Assembly (NCBI RefSeq): GCF_037975245.1
Contig: NC_092577.1
Span: 7,347,001-7,411,000 of the forward strand
Source: Apostichopus japonicus
Lineage: Eukaryota; Echinodermata; Holothuroidea; Aspidochirotida; Stichopodidae
DNA length: 64,000 nt
Direction of reading: 5' to 3'
Shown: one piece after another, positions 1-19,280 of the stretch
Layout: the number at the start of each line of letters is the position of its first letter
Numbering within the stretch: the stretch's first letter is position 1
Translations under genes and position numbers: made by a program
Notes under the pieces: model-generated
Seen by the model: only the letters and a program-made list of their open reading frames with translations
Told to the model about the DNA's origin: nothing
The model's database searches: none

Positions 1-689
1 AGTTCATGTACGACGCCCTTGTTATTGTGTTTAGGTTTTATTGTTCTACTTTCTGTATATATTATTTGTTTATCATGCTTTACGAAAGATGTACGGCAGG
101 TACATTGGTTATCTAATTATACTTTTTAAACTCTTAATGCACTGTTAGTGTACTTCTTTTCAACGGTGTCCTCGGGTCTCATTCTACAACCCCCTTCCTC
201 AATTGCCAACTGGGTACTTCACCATACACACCGAAGCGGAAGCGTTACAGTATCGTTAAACCTTATTTACAACTAATATAGGTCTATTGTACAAAACCAT
301 GTTCCAGTCCACAATTAATCCTACGCTATTTGGGGTGAAAATTTAAGTTCAAAAAGTAACAATTGCTTTTAAGTATGTAGCCTGTGGTTTATGACTTACT
401 GTCTTTAAAGTAATTAAGTAAACGAGTGTATTTACATAAGGAGGCGGTTAACGGGACAGTGGTTTGACGACCCTACTATAGTGTCGCGAATTTATCAAAA
501 AAATATCCAAAGATAATCAAAAACTTCATCCATGAAAGAAGAATTCGGAAGCGAAGACTATACAGTATGCGGATAATATGACGTCAAACTGATACCATTG
601 ATAGCTACATACAATCCTCTTCCACCAGCAGTCACGTTCTCAACCCTAAAGCGCTGCAGATTCTTTTAGTCTTAGTGATGAGCTTACAA
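1..689. other. Intergenic, no gene seen
   Basis: AT-rich unique-looking sequence. No open frame, splice-bounded exon, RNA gene or terminal repeat could be supported on either strand. It ends where the GATATC fold-back element begins. Confidence 0.5.
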
Positions 690-718
690 CGGCCGTATGG
701 CAAGCCGTTTTACTTTTT

Positions 719-1345
719 ATTCGATATTTGATGATATCATCAAATATTTGGTGATATCAGCAAATAATTGTTGATATCATCAAATCATTTGATGATATCA
801 TCAAATAATTGCTGATATCAACAATTATTTGCTGATATCACCAAATAATTGTTGATATCAGCAATTCATTTGCTGATATCACCAATTCATTTGCTGATAT
901 CACCAATTCATTTGTTGATATCATCAAATAATTGCTGATATCAACAAATAATTGCTGATATCAACAAATATTTGCAGATATCAGCAATTATTTGGTGATA
1001 TCAGCAAATGAATTGGTGATATCAGCAAATCATTTGATGATATCAGCAAATCATTTGATGATATCAACAATTATTTGCTGATATCATCAAATAATTGGTG
1101 ATATCAGCAAATCATTTGATGATATCAACAATTCCAACAAACCACTTATTCATTTGCTGATATCAACAAATCAATTGGTGATATCAGTAATTGATTTAAT
1201 GATATCAGCAAATGAACCGTACATATCACTAATGCATGCTTTTGTTGATATCACCAATTCATTTGTTGATATCACCAATTCATTTGATGATATCAACAAA
1301 TCATTTGCTGATATCAGTAATTCAACCGTGACGATGATATCAGTA
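719..1345. repeat. GATATC palindrome array, left arm
   Basis: About 28 GATATC (EcoRV) hexamers spaced roughly 20-22 bp, each embedded in a larger self-complementary unit of the type CAAATnATTTGnTGATATCA. Because the unit is itself palindromic, every stretch can fold locally, and the whole array can pair with the array at 3400-3905. A short open frame at 1154-1417 is a by-product of the repeat and not a gene. Confidence 0.9.
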
Positions 1346-1444
1346 ATTCAACCGTGGCAGCCCGTCTTACAAGCATGCGCACACGATGTCAGTGTACTAA
1401 GCAGTACATGCAAATGACAGTGACGAGACAACAGGGTACGGGTA

Positions 1445-1725
1445 GTGTTACTTTCACCTTGGCGATTGCGGTAAACTTGATGAAGCACAGATCGTTATTG
1501 ACAGAAGTTCTCGGATTTTGGGCGAAGTAGAGAGGCTCTTAACTGGCAATGAGAATGCTTCTGAAGCGAAAGAACGTCTTCTCCAAAGCAAAGAGAAATT
1601 TAGAACGGATTAACGCGAGCATCGATGAGCACAGGTTCAATTCAATAGCAGCTGTGCACGATCAGCTCCTTTCCATCGCAGACGCACAGGCACAGCCCGA
1701 CGGAACGGAACGTTGCAGCCATGAG
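1445..1725 (+). pseudogene. Broken gag-like retroelement fragment
   Basis: A protein-like stretch is open from about 1455 to a stop near 1610. It then continues in a second frame (about 1596-1725), so a frameshift separates the two parts. Both parts are charged, helical and rich in Glu, Lys and Leu (for example EAKERLLQSKEKF, then HDQLLSIADAQAQ), which resembles the N-terminal coiled region of BEL/Pao-type Gag proteins. The downstream end runs into poly-G sequence. No zinc knuckle, protease or reverse transcriptase is nearby. The family call is an inference from composition and pattern only; it could be another coiled-coil protein. Confidence 0.4.
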
Positions 1726-2094
1726 CGGCGATCATGGGGGGGGGGACATATTTTAGGTGGGGGATATAGTATCTAATATCCCCCCCCCCAATATTTGTTG
1801 GCATAGTGTTTTTGTGTGGCTATAAATAGAAAATAATGCATGAGATTATTTATCCAAATCCTATTTGGCGTTGGCTAAAACTTTATCCAACACATGCGCT
1901 ATGAGGTAAATGACTCTTCGTCGTGGTTTCTGTGACTTGTGACCGTATAGCATCTTGTCAATCATGATTATTATCATAATGTCTGTACATCTCTCGTGTA
2001 TGAGTGTAAGTACGTACAATCATATATATGATCCACATCGATATGGGTTCACTGGGTTTCCATTTGGCATGTTTCCTACAAGATTTCTAACCGC

Positions 2095-2719
2095 AGGCAC
2101 GTAGCCAAGTGGGGGGGGGGGTGGGGCGAAGATATTTTTTGTCTTTTTTAACGATATCGAAGTTTTAAATTTATAATATTTGTACACAATAAATTAACTG
2201 TGTCTGAATTTTCGAAAATTCCCTGACCAACATTCTTCATCATACTTTCCTCTACTCGTGCCATTTTGACCGGTCTGTTAGGGGTTGAAGGTTTTTTTTC
2301 TATATTGGTTGACCACAGATGAAATTTTGTGCAACATTTATGGATATGTTTTGAAGTGAATTTATAATTCAAATTCTGAACAAATAATGGGCTTCAAACC
2401 TTGAAAAGTGGGGCTGACGGGTATTGTATAGGCCGTTACGTAGTATTACCTTCCAAAGCAATGATCCACAGGAGAAGCGATGAGGTCGAACATGATGTGT
2501 GACTGGTGACAATCTTGAGAAAGGTTATGGATGGAAAAGAAACTATTGGGAAAACTTGATTCTCAGGCCAAAGTGTACAACTTGTTGATGATTTTCAAGC
2601 CCGAGAAGTGCCATTTCCTGTGATCTGGGGGGCTATCAAAACCAGAAATTTTCTGTGGCGCTCCGCTTAGATAGTAATTCGATCGCACCCCCGGGTTAGA
2701 AAATCCTGGATACACGCCT
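2095..2719. mobile_element. Probable hAT-like nonautonomous element
   Basis: The left end reads CAGGCACGTAGCCA followed by poly-G. The right end (about 2703-2719) reads, as reverse complement, CAGGCGTGTATCCA. These match at 11 of 14 positions. Internally near 2600-2675 it carries the block AAGTGCCATTTCC and GTGGCGCTCCGCTTAGATAG, which is shared with elements at 15480-15680, 31203-31926 and 62725-63390. No 8 bp target duplication is visible; the right flank is a (TA)n tract that may have erased it. Confidence 0.4.
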
Positions 2720-2724
2720 GTATT

Positions 2725-2787
<63 letters not shown>

Positions 2788-2826
2788 ATTTATATATATA
2801 TATATGTTATATGTATGTATATATAG

Positions 2827-2862
<36 letters not shown>
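2719..2862. repeat. (TA)n microsatellite
   Basis: Long TA dinucleotide tract with TATG interruptions and an internal TATATAGCCTATATATA variant. The same variant occurs in the tract at 12557-12706. Confidence 0.95.
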
Positions 2863-2866
<4 letters not shown>

Positions 2867-3937
2867 AAATAACGAAGTGCGCGAACAATTTTAATTTGGG
2901 GGTGGGGGAATTGTTACGCGTCTGCACCCAAGTTAAAGTCCCCCCACCCCAATATTTGAAACAAATCGCCGCCACTGGTTGCAGCCACCATCGGGGAGCC
3001 AGTCTAATGGACACAGTTCCCAGCCTGTTTCTGTCGCCCGCCGACCAGGGTATACTTTTTACATTTTGGTATTTCATATTGAGCTACTTAACCACCCCGA
3101 TATTATTTTTCATAGGTTTATAGGCCTGGCCTACTCGGTGCTTGCCCAATGTTTGTCTTCCCTGTCACAAGTGCATGAGTAGCCACGGTACCTCTCCCAG
3201 TGGCAGTAGTAGTACTGTGTAACTTAGTCCCCTTTCCCCTCCCGTTGATCGCTATAACCAAGGCTGAAATTAACCGCGCACCAGGCGCCTTTCTGTGCCC
3301 GCTACCAGTCAAACAGCGCCCTTAAGACCCAAAAAGAATGCCTGTTGATGGCGCTCGTTTCTAATTCCTTTTTGTAGACGTTGGTTCGATACGCTTGAAT
3401 TACTGATATCAGCAAATGAATTGGTGATATCAGCAAATAAATTGTTGATATCAGCAATTCCAAGATATCGCCAATTCAATTGCTGATATCAGCAAATCTT
3501 TTAATGATATCACCAAATCATTTCATGATATCAGCAATCCGGTTCCTCATATCACTAATTAATTAGTGATATGTCGGAATTGTTGATATCAGCAAATGAT
3601 TTGCTGATATCATCAATTCAATTGCTGATATCACCAATTCATTTGCTGATATCAGCAAATATTTGTTGATATCAGCTATTATTTATTGATATCAGCAATT
3701 ATTTGGTGATATCAGCAAATGAATTGGTGATATCAGCAAATGAATTGGTGATATCAGCAAATGAATTGCTGATATCAACAATTATTTGCTGATATCAGCA
3801 AATAATTGTTGATATCAGCAATTATTTGATGATATCATCAAATGATTTGATGATATCAACAATTATTTGCTGATATCACCAAATATTTGATGACATCATC
3901 AAATATCGAATAAAAAGTAAAACGGCTTGCCATACGG
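2863..3937. repeat. Duplicated block, copy A
   Basis: Starts ATACAAAATAACGAAGTGCG, passes through a GC-richer unique part (2880-3400), and ends in a GATATC array and the CCATACGG terminus. It is nearly identical to 15785-17429, differing by scattered substitutions, for example a two-base difference near 2969 versus 15893. Open frames of 64-95 codons here are repeated identically in copy B and show no domain, so I do not call them genes. Confidence 0.85.
3400..3905. repeat. GATATC palindrome array, right arm
   Basis: Tandem GATATC palindromes with 21-22 bp spacing, in inverted orientation relative to the array at 719-1345. The distal 150 bp or more match that arm almost perfectly. The proximal part contains a distinct dyad with ATCACTAATTAATTAGTGAT. 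Confidence 0.9.
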
Positions 3938-4003
3938 ACCCAGGGAGGGGAGGGGAGGGTGAGGGTAGGAATTGTAAAACTTGTTCGATATTTAAGATAA
4001 AGT

Positions 4004-4009
4004 TTTATT
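4004..4009 (-). terminator. Candidate actin polyadenylation signal
   Basis: TTTATT on the plus strand is AATAAA on the actin strand, about 560 bp past the stop codon. It is the only consensus hexamer I found on that strand between the stop and the fold-back element. Transcript data would be needed to confirm it. Confidence 0.3.
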
Positions 4010-4567
4010 CATGAGCTTTCGCTTGTTCGATATAGACTTTTAATCATTTCGCACTTTTAAGATTATATGTGTGAAAGTTTCTTATATACAACCAAAACAA
4101 AGTCGTGTTTTTCTATAACCGTAAACAATAGTGTATGGATGGATCAATAAATCTATCAAATTAATATCAATGGTGCAGTTGGGGGTAGGGTTCTCTTTTC
4201 TGTAACAATAAACTAGGGGGACTCGCAATAAGTACAATTTTCTTACCCCATACATCGCCCTATCACTACACTCCACCCACCCACTCTCTTAACCTATCAT
4301 CTTATCTAGTAAAAAAATAGTCATTAAAAACCCTTCAGTTTCCTTATTTCCAACCAGTCACTTTAGTCAAAATAAAAAAAGGAAATATAATATATGTTGT
4401 ACCGCCAACTATTCAAAATCATCACAGTTACCGAGAAGGATTCAATTTCCCTAGCACGTTATCTATGTTTAACAGTTATGTTAGGTGCTTATGTGGGTCA
4501 GGAAAATATATTTCTTGTGCATTCCGATTTTTAGAGTATTTTTGCAGAAAGCGTCAGAAACAGAAAC
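4010..4567 (-). other. Actin 3' UTR / downstream region
   Basis: AT-rich sequence after the actin stop with no further coding potential. It probably contains the 3' UTR; its end is uncertain. Confidence 0.5.
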
Positions 4568-12120
<7,553 letters not shown>

Positions 12121-12553
12121 ATATCCCCATGGTCTAATTCAGCTATCTTTCCCATTTCCAAGTTCTCATCCCCTAATGGCCTCATCCACAGGACGGGGCA
12201 TGAGGGAGCACGTGACTCACGAAATTTGTCAGACTTTCTTCAGAATGGCTGATTAGATATTGTATAACACACGCACGAAAGGCGTATACACTAGCAACAT
12301 TTGAACGTGTACACATATGTAGCAAAAAGGGATAGCAACATATTTTACATAAGCTTCTTGTCTAAACACAAATTCTCAATGGGATGGAACATCGCTTAGA
12401 CCCGCCCCGTCAGTTGACTTGTGTGGCCAATGTAATGACTGAGAAAAATGATGGGTCAGCAAACTCAAATCACTACCAATGCCACACTCGGAAGCCCGGC
12501 CCGCCCAACCCGGCCCACGTAACCATAGACCCATTGAAGAGTAAAGTGATATG

Positions 12554-12556
<3 letters not shown>

Positions 12557-12648
<92 letters not shown>

Positions 12649-12706
12649 TATATGGATATATATAGCCTATATATATATGGATATATATATATATATATAT
12701 ATATAT
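12557..12706. repeat. (TA)n microsatellite
   Basis: Nearly continuous TA dinucleotides with TATATAGCCTATATATA variants as at 2719-2862, followed by poly-T and poly-G. A 97-codon open frame across it is an artefact. Confidence 0.95.
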
Positions 12707-14302
12707 TGTTTTTTTTGGGGGGGGGGAATAAGCGAACAGTACTCTAAAGAGAAAGATTATACCCAACTATGGTATAATATACACTCTCTTTGAAGAAAGA
12801 AATGAATTGCATGCAAAGCTAAAACCAATATGTAATTGTTTATAAACTTACAGTTAATAGTTGTAGTCGAGGGCCGTGGGAAGACGCGTGGTTTAGTTTT
12901 TGGAGACTCCTACAAGAAAAGTGTGTTGAAACAATGACCACTGATCCGTCTGAATCTCTAGCCATGCCCTGACGTCACATCTTGTGCATACTAATTAACA
13001 TAACTTAAATTTATATACCACCATTTTATGGTCTTCCATAGCTATCAGTCAGCCATATTTGTGTTTCTTTACATGCTGGTATGTAACAGTATCCTTACAT
13101 AATGGTATACGTGGAAATATAATATGAAAAGTATCTCTCACACTATCAATCTATCCAAGCAAATACTGCCTCATACCTTTAAAGGATGATTTTAGGCACA
13201 CATTTAACCAAATTGATATATTGTAGACCATATAAACACACTATACAATCAGGCCAGAGTGGATTTCTATTACACTATTATATTTTGAGAAACGACCTTT
13301 AAGCAAGTGAGAGTCATCAACCAAAGTGACTGGACTATAACGTCTAGTACTCATATCTTAAGGTCAGTTCCTAAGGTGCAACACAAAACTCAGTGGGGAA
13401 ACATAAGACTTCGATTCTCTCGAATGACATGTTTACAATACACAACAAATCTCTCAAAAAAGGGCAAATGGTTTCGAATGTCATTCAAGGGATTGTGTTT
13501 TCTTCTTCTTTTGTTAACATAAAATTCAAAGAACTTTTGTTTTGCGTTGAGTTATTAGAGTTTTTAAAACAGTGGGATTTACATTAACATTTTGTCCTGC
13601 ACCGAGAAGCCGACAATATCTTAAGCCTTAAATGAACATTTAAGAGATAAAGTGAAGGTTAATATCTTGAAAACTGGAGTTTCAAAATTGTCAATTCCTG
13701 CTACTCCTTGTCACTTTCGGTGATCATGCAGTGAAGAAGAGCTAGTTATGCTCGAAAGCTCTGTAAAAACCAAGCATCGGCTGCTTTACTTCCAATCACT
13801 CACTTAGTATAATTTTTGAATAATTAGTCATAATGTTGTTCAGGTTCTTTCCATATGGTGAAAGATAAACAGTGGTTTCATAATGAATCAGCCATGTGAG
13901 TGAAGAATAGAGAAAATAAAGAAAATTACAAATGGAATAAGATATTTTCAGCTGGTTTAAGGGATTTGTTAGGAATATCTAGCCTATCACATAATTACGT
14001 AGAAAGTGCAGGGGTGCCGTTTGCCAGGTACCAAAAATCTCTTTCAAGTGCTAGGCCTACTTAGCTTAGCGATTGTTTCACAGACAGAGGCAAATCTCTC
14101 GTAATTCCCGTTGAAGGCTTCGGCAGTGTTTAGACTCGATAACCTTGAAATTTAGTAACTGATTCCCTTTTGTTCTACAAAGATCGTAAGTTCGTAACTG
14201 ACTTTTTTATTTGAATTGAAATTCGACTTATTAAAAGATAACTTTAGGCAGAATTTTAGACTTAATATATTATAATCCAAGAAATATTTCAGTGGTTGTA
14301 TC
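12707..14302. other. Intergenic, no gene seen
   Basis: AT-rich sequence with no supportable exon. Apart from a hammerhead-like motif near 13731-13761, I see nothing to name. Confidence 0.5.
13731..13761 (+). ncRNA. Penelope-type hammerhead-like motif, weak
   Basis: Reads GTGAAGA (compare core CTGATGA), then a stem of GAGC and GCTC around a loop, then GAAA and GCTC. This ordering resembles the short-stem-III hammerhead motifs of Penelope-like elements. The first core is degenerate and the outer stem is weak (four pairs, one G-U), so it is probably a relic or a coincidence. Confidence 0.25.
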
Positions 14303-14714
14303 TAAGGATGGCCGGATCTAAGGAAGGCCGGAACCGGATTTTGCCGGATAGTACATGAAATCCGGCCGGAACCGGATTTTTTCATTACACAAAAGAAAAT
14401 CATTAATAAGAAGTAGAAGTATGATAGTTGTATTATTTTGGTTGATCTTTAGAAACAGTGGGTCAGACCATTGAGAAAATTAAATTAAACATGTTAAACC
14501 TAATTTTTCCTTACTTTGAATTTTTTTATTAATTTTTGGAAATAGTTTACATTGATTTAAGTTAATACCAACACCTTTATAAGGAAAAATTCAGGCCAGA
14601 TTTTGAAAAATATCAGGCCGGATTTTGAAAATAATCCGGCCGGAACCGGAACCGGTTAATTTCTCACTATCCGGCCGGATAGTCCGGCCGGACCGGATAT
14701 CCGGTGCATCCCTA
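14303..14714. mobile_element. hAT-like nonautonomous element (412 bp), CCGG-rich ends
   Basis: A perfect 8 bp duplication GTTGTATC flanks it (14295-14302 and 14715-14722). The ends are TAAGGATGGCCGG and, inverted, TAGGGATGCACCGG. Both subterminal zones repeat GGCCGGA/TCCGGCC words many times, as expected for transposase binding sites in hAT elements. The centre is AT-rich and noncoding. Confidence 0.88.
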
Positions 14715-15480
14715 GTTGTATCTGTATAGCAATTCGGGTTGTCAAGAAGTTCACTATTAAAATATGCTTATATTTCTGGAATTCACCTCTAAGTCCAAAT
14801 CGGTGATGACGTCGGTTCCTCACTAGTACGGTCTGAATGTTAATGTTAATCCATCTTTTTAAAATTTTTAATAACTTAACGTAAGCATGATTTAACCCAT
14901 TTTAACCCATGTTTAGAGAGGGAACTAATGAAGATTTCAAACCAAACACTGATGTCCTATCACAACAGTCCAATCATTTAGTCAGACGAACGTGCGAGAA
15001 AATGTTTTTGCAGCATTAAGTACGAATAAATCAAGTACTCTGTATTTAGATAATCCAGGTTTTTCGGTAAAAAAAAAAATGGAATATCGAACGATAATCC
15101 TGGGGTACCGTATCTACCGAGAGTATAGCTTTATCGCTTAATAAGTAATAATGCATGTTTTTAACACCGAATTTTCGCACGCCTGTACTCCATCGTATAG
15201 TACAGGTATGTATGTATGGAACGCCAAAATGGTCATTATTCAGTAACTTTTTATGCAACTGTTACTCCTTCCATATATATGGCTTCAACTGCCAGCGAAG
15301 TAATGATTGACTCAGTGTAATAATAAATGTGTCTCCTTTAAACTGCTTGCTCTGTTACCGGGGAAATATGTTCTGCGACGGACACTATACATAATGGTTC
15401 TAGGCTTGATGACTGTGTACATTACGTCCCCAATGCAGCATAAAGCCAATAATCAGGGCTGAGCTGTGTTTTATCCATAG
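14715..15480. other. Intergenic, no gene seen
   Basis: AT-rich, nothing recognised. A 70-codon frame at 15046-15258 has no family features. Confidence 0.5.
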
Positions 15481-15680
15481 GTCTACGGGACCATTTCAGT
15501 TTCGGGGGGCAGAAACGTTTGTGCCCGAAAGTTCCCGTGACACTATCTAAGCGGAGCGCCACCATCGGTTGGCGCGTAGCGTACAAGAAATTTGTTGGCA
15601 AAAAATGCCTCTCAGATTGCCGGAAATGGCACTTCTGAGGCCTTGAAGTTGCAAAAAGTTGAAAAAGATTCGGGCAAACT
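15480..15680. mobile_element. hAT-like fragment (shared internal block)
   Basis: In reverse orientation it carries AAGTGCCATTTCCGGCAATC and GCGCCAACCGATGGTGGCGC followed by TCCGCTTAGATAGTGTC, the block seen at 2580-2680, 31760-31870 and 63240-63350. Its ends were not resolved. Confidence 0.55.
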
Positions 15681-15686
15681 ACTGCA

Positions 15687-15690
<4 letters not shown>

Positions 15691-15780
<90 letters not shown>

Positions 15781-15784
15781 TATA
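15691..15784. repeat. (TA)n microsatellite
   Basis: Uninterrupted TA dinucleotide tract directly before duplicated block B, just as another lies before block A. Confidence 0.95.
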
Positions 15785-17429
15785 TATACAAAATAACGAA
15801 GTGCGCGAACAATTTTAATTTGGGGGTGGGGGAATTGTTACGCGTCTGCACCCAAGTTAAAGTCCCCCCACCCCAATATTTGAAACAAATCTCCCGCCAC
15901 TGGTTGCAGCCACCATCGGGGAGCCAGTCTAATGGACACAGTTCCCAGCCTGTTTCTGTCGCCCGCCGACCAGGGTATACTTTTTACATTTTGGTATTTC
16001 ATATTGAGCTACTTAACCACCCCGATATTATTTTTCATAGGTTTATAGGCCTGGCCTACTCGGTGCTTGCCCAATGTTTGTCCTCCCTGTCACAAGTGCA
16101 TGAGTAGCCACGGTACCTCTCCCAGTGGCAGTAGTGGTACTGTGTAACTTAGTCCCCTTTCCCCTCCCGTTGATCGCTATAACCAAGGCTGAAATTAACC
16201 GCGCACCAGGCGCCTTTCTGTGCCCGCTACCAGCCAAACAGCGCCCTTAAGACCCAAAAAGAATGCCTGTTGATGGCGCTCGTTTCTAATTCCTTTTTGT
16301 AGACGTCGGTTCGATACGCTTGAATTACTGATATCAGCAAATGAATTGGTGATATCAGCAAATGAATTGTTGATATCAGCAATTCCAAGATATCGCCAAT
16401 TCAATTGCTGATATCAGCAAATCTTTTAATGATATTACCAAATCATTTCATGATATCAGCAATTCGGTTCCTCATATCACTAATTAATTAGTGATATGTC
16501 GGAATTGTTGATATCAGCAAATGATTTGCTGATATCATCAATTCAATTGCTGATATCACCAATTCATTTGCTGATATCAGCAAATATTTGTTGATATCAG
16601 CCATTATTTATTGATATCAGCAATTATTTGGTGATATCAGCAAATGAATTGGTGATATCAGCAAATGAATTGCTGATATCAACAATTATTTGGTGATATC
16701 AGCAAATAATTGTTGATATCAGCAATTATTTGATGATATCATCAAATGATTTGATGATATCAACAATTATTTGCTGATATCACCAAATATTTGATGATAT
16801 CATCAAATAGAATGCCCCAAAAAGAATGCCTGTTGATGGCGCTCGTTTCTAATTCCTTTTTGTAGACGTTGGTTCGATACGCTTGAATTACTGATATCAG
16901 CAAATGAATTGGTGATATCAGCAAATGAATTGTTGATATCAGCAATTCCAAGATATCGCCAATTCAATTGCTGATATCAGCAAATCTTTTAATGATATTA
17001 CCAAATCATTTCATGATATCAGCAATTCGGTTCCTCATATCACTAATTAATTAGTGATATGTCGGAATTGTTGATATCAGCAAATGATTTGCTGATATCA
17101 TCAATTCAATTGCTGATATCACCAATTCATTTGCTGATATCAGCAAATATTTGTTGATATCAGCCATTATTTATTGATATCAGCAATTATTTGGTGATAT
17201 CAGCAATTGAATTGGTGATATCAGCAAATGAATTGGTGATATCAGCAAATGAATTGCTGATATCAACAATTATTTGCTGATATCAGCAAATAATTGTTGA
17301 TATCAGCAATTATTTGATGATATCATCAAATGATTTGATGATATCAACAATTATTTGCTGATATCACCAAATATTTGATGATATCATCAAATATCGAATA
17401 AAAAGTAAAACGGCTTGCCATACGGCCGT
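15785..17429. repeat. Duplicated block, copy B, with internal tandem duplication
   Basis: Near-identical to 2863-3937. In addition, about 560 bp (the GAATGCCTGTTGATGGCGCT segment plus its GATATC array) is present twice in tandem, at about 16255-16810 and 16815-17400. The first repeat has lost the terminal sequence. The right end is CCATACGGCCGTC. There is no inverted GATATC arm to the left, unlike locus A. Confidence 0.85.
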
Positions 17430-19280
17430 CATTATATTGAATTACGTAAAAGAAATAGAACCAAAGGTGCCAGCGACAAGACTTCCGAACGAATTTTTCG
17501 TAGATTTACAACGCTGTGAAAATACGGCCGACTTACTTTGCTTGATACACCATGGGCTTAAAATATAACGATAATAATAAAATATTAAATGAAGAAAATT
17601 AAATTAATTAATCGTAACATGAATTAAATTATTTAAACTGCTATCATCATCAAACTGGAAATAAACGTTCGAAAATTATCACTGTCAAATAAAATAAGTA
17701 GTTACAAGCCTCTGTATGCCTATGCTGGAATACTGGAATTTAGCGACGCGCAGATCTGTGTGTTATGTTTATATAGAACGATGATGGAACTCTGGTGATA
17801 AGGATCTCTCTGATTTTGATTTGCAGCTTAGCTTGATATTTCAACAAGTTCCCAATATCGATGGTTCGATCAGATTACACTATAATATCAAATGCTTTAA
17901 ATTTGGTCATGCGAAATGTTTGTTGTTTAATCCCAGTAAATGGATTAAAATATTTTATAAATTATTTGATGATGGTACTAAAGAATATAAACTTGGTAAT
18001 TTCCATTTTCACCATGACAACAATTTATATTAAAATGGTGTTTTAATCAATTCTGATCATTAAATGCAATTTAGAAGGTTGGTCAAGAAATTTCGAAGAG
18101 AAAAGGAAAAGCCGTAAAGACTACAGCGCGTGGTGCTTTAAACATTTCAAATAAAAATTAACGTTACAAAAACAAAATATGCTTGCCTGGACATTATACT
18201 TTCATTGAAACATTTGTTATTAGTATTGTCAGTAGTAAAGAAGTTAATTACACTGAGATTTTATCGGAAGGTACTACAACGCCGTTAAATTACGCAAAAC
18301 AATGAACGGCGATTAATTGATGCATTAGCGTGACATAGTTTGTTTGAAAAAAGTTTAAATCGTTTGTAATATCAAGTTAGGTTTGGCTCTGATTTAGTTT
18401 CCAAAGAAACAAAATTCTTCTGGAAATGATGACTAATTTACTTTAATTACGAAAAGGAATCAGTCACATGTGAATGTGTATTTGTTCTGGTTTCTGTGTA
18501 TTCAACACAAATGATAGACAATGACTGCACTAAATAACTCCGCCTCTATCAAGAAAGTCAAATTCACCTTGTTCTAATTTTTCCTTTTGGGCTTGGGTGG
18601 TGATTGACCATCGGAGGATGTTCAAAACATCATTTTTAACATAACATTAATAATACAATTACTTGCTAAGCCGATATTTAAATTAATATATTTATCCAAA
18701 TTGATGATCACAAAGGTCGTTAAAAGTTGCTTCTTTTATTAAGAAAATCATGGGCTAGTTAAAGTTAATGAATTCTGGATAGTGTTTCTAATTGTTGATG
18801 TGACAATATCCTAGGTCTTGGAGAAGTGAACTGTTGCTAGTGTGTAAACTAATACTGATTATTCCAGATTAAAAATATTAACAAAGATTTTCATTGGAAT
18901 GTGTACTCACATGAGATGATGATAGTTTAAAGTATATCCCGGTATAAAAACCAAAGTGATCCTCTCGAAAAATTAAGTCTTCCTTCATAAGGAATCATTT
19001 GCTCAGCCCTCGAAAAAATGTATAGGTCTCTGAAAACTAATGATCCTGAATTCATGCTACATAACTTTGTATTACGAAATCATCGCGAAATAATCACAAG
19101 GTAAAATCCTGGGATATTGATCCAACGAGAATAATATTACACACACATTTCCATGGATGTAGAGCACGATGAGAAGGTTACAGTGTCTTTTAATTGATGC
19201 ATTTGAAGTAAATATTATTTAACAAATGGTTACACTATCACCAGCAGTCCACGTACGTTCAATTACTATTGTGTGGAGTT
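17430..19280. other. Intergenic, no gene seen
   Basis: AT-rich. Open frames at 17821-18046 are short and featureless. No transposon ends found. Confidence 0.5.

Larger units (their letters stand above)
690..3937. mobile_element. Fold-back-like element with GATATC-array inverted arms
   Basis: The left end (CGGCCGTATGGCAAGCCG, then TTTTACTTTTTATTCGATAT) recurs as its reverse complement at the right end near 3880-3937. The match continues nearly base for base for more than 150 bp into the GATATC arrays, giving long inverted arms around a middle part. The middle holds a broken gag-like fragment (about 1445-1725), a hAT-like piece (about 2095-2719), a (TA)n tract and a unique block (2863-3400). 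No target duplication is clear: the left flank ends in TTACAA and the right flank begins ACCCAGG. The last bases of the right terminus look altered, because the second locus near 17420 reads CCATACGGCCGTC. The layout fits a fold-back transposon. Independent insertion of two copies in opposite orientation, or a Helitron-like element with internal tandem repeats, are alternatives. Confidence 0.6.

Noticed and set aside
2790-3312. Frames of 64-95 codons conserved between 2863-3937 and 15785-16237
   Set aside because: Conservation reflects recent duplication of the whole block; frames overlap on both strands and show no domain.
12473-12766. 97-codon minus frame rich in Ile and Tyr
   Set aside because: Translation of a (TA)n tract.
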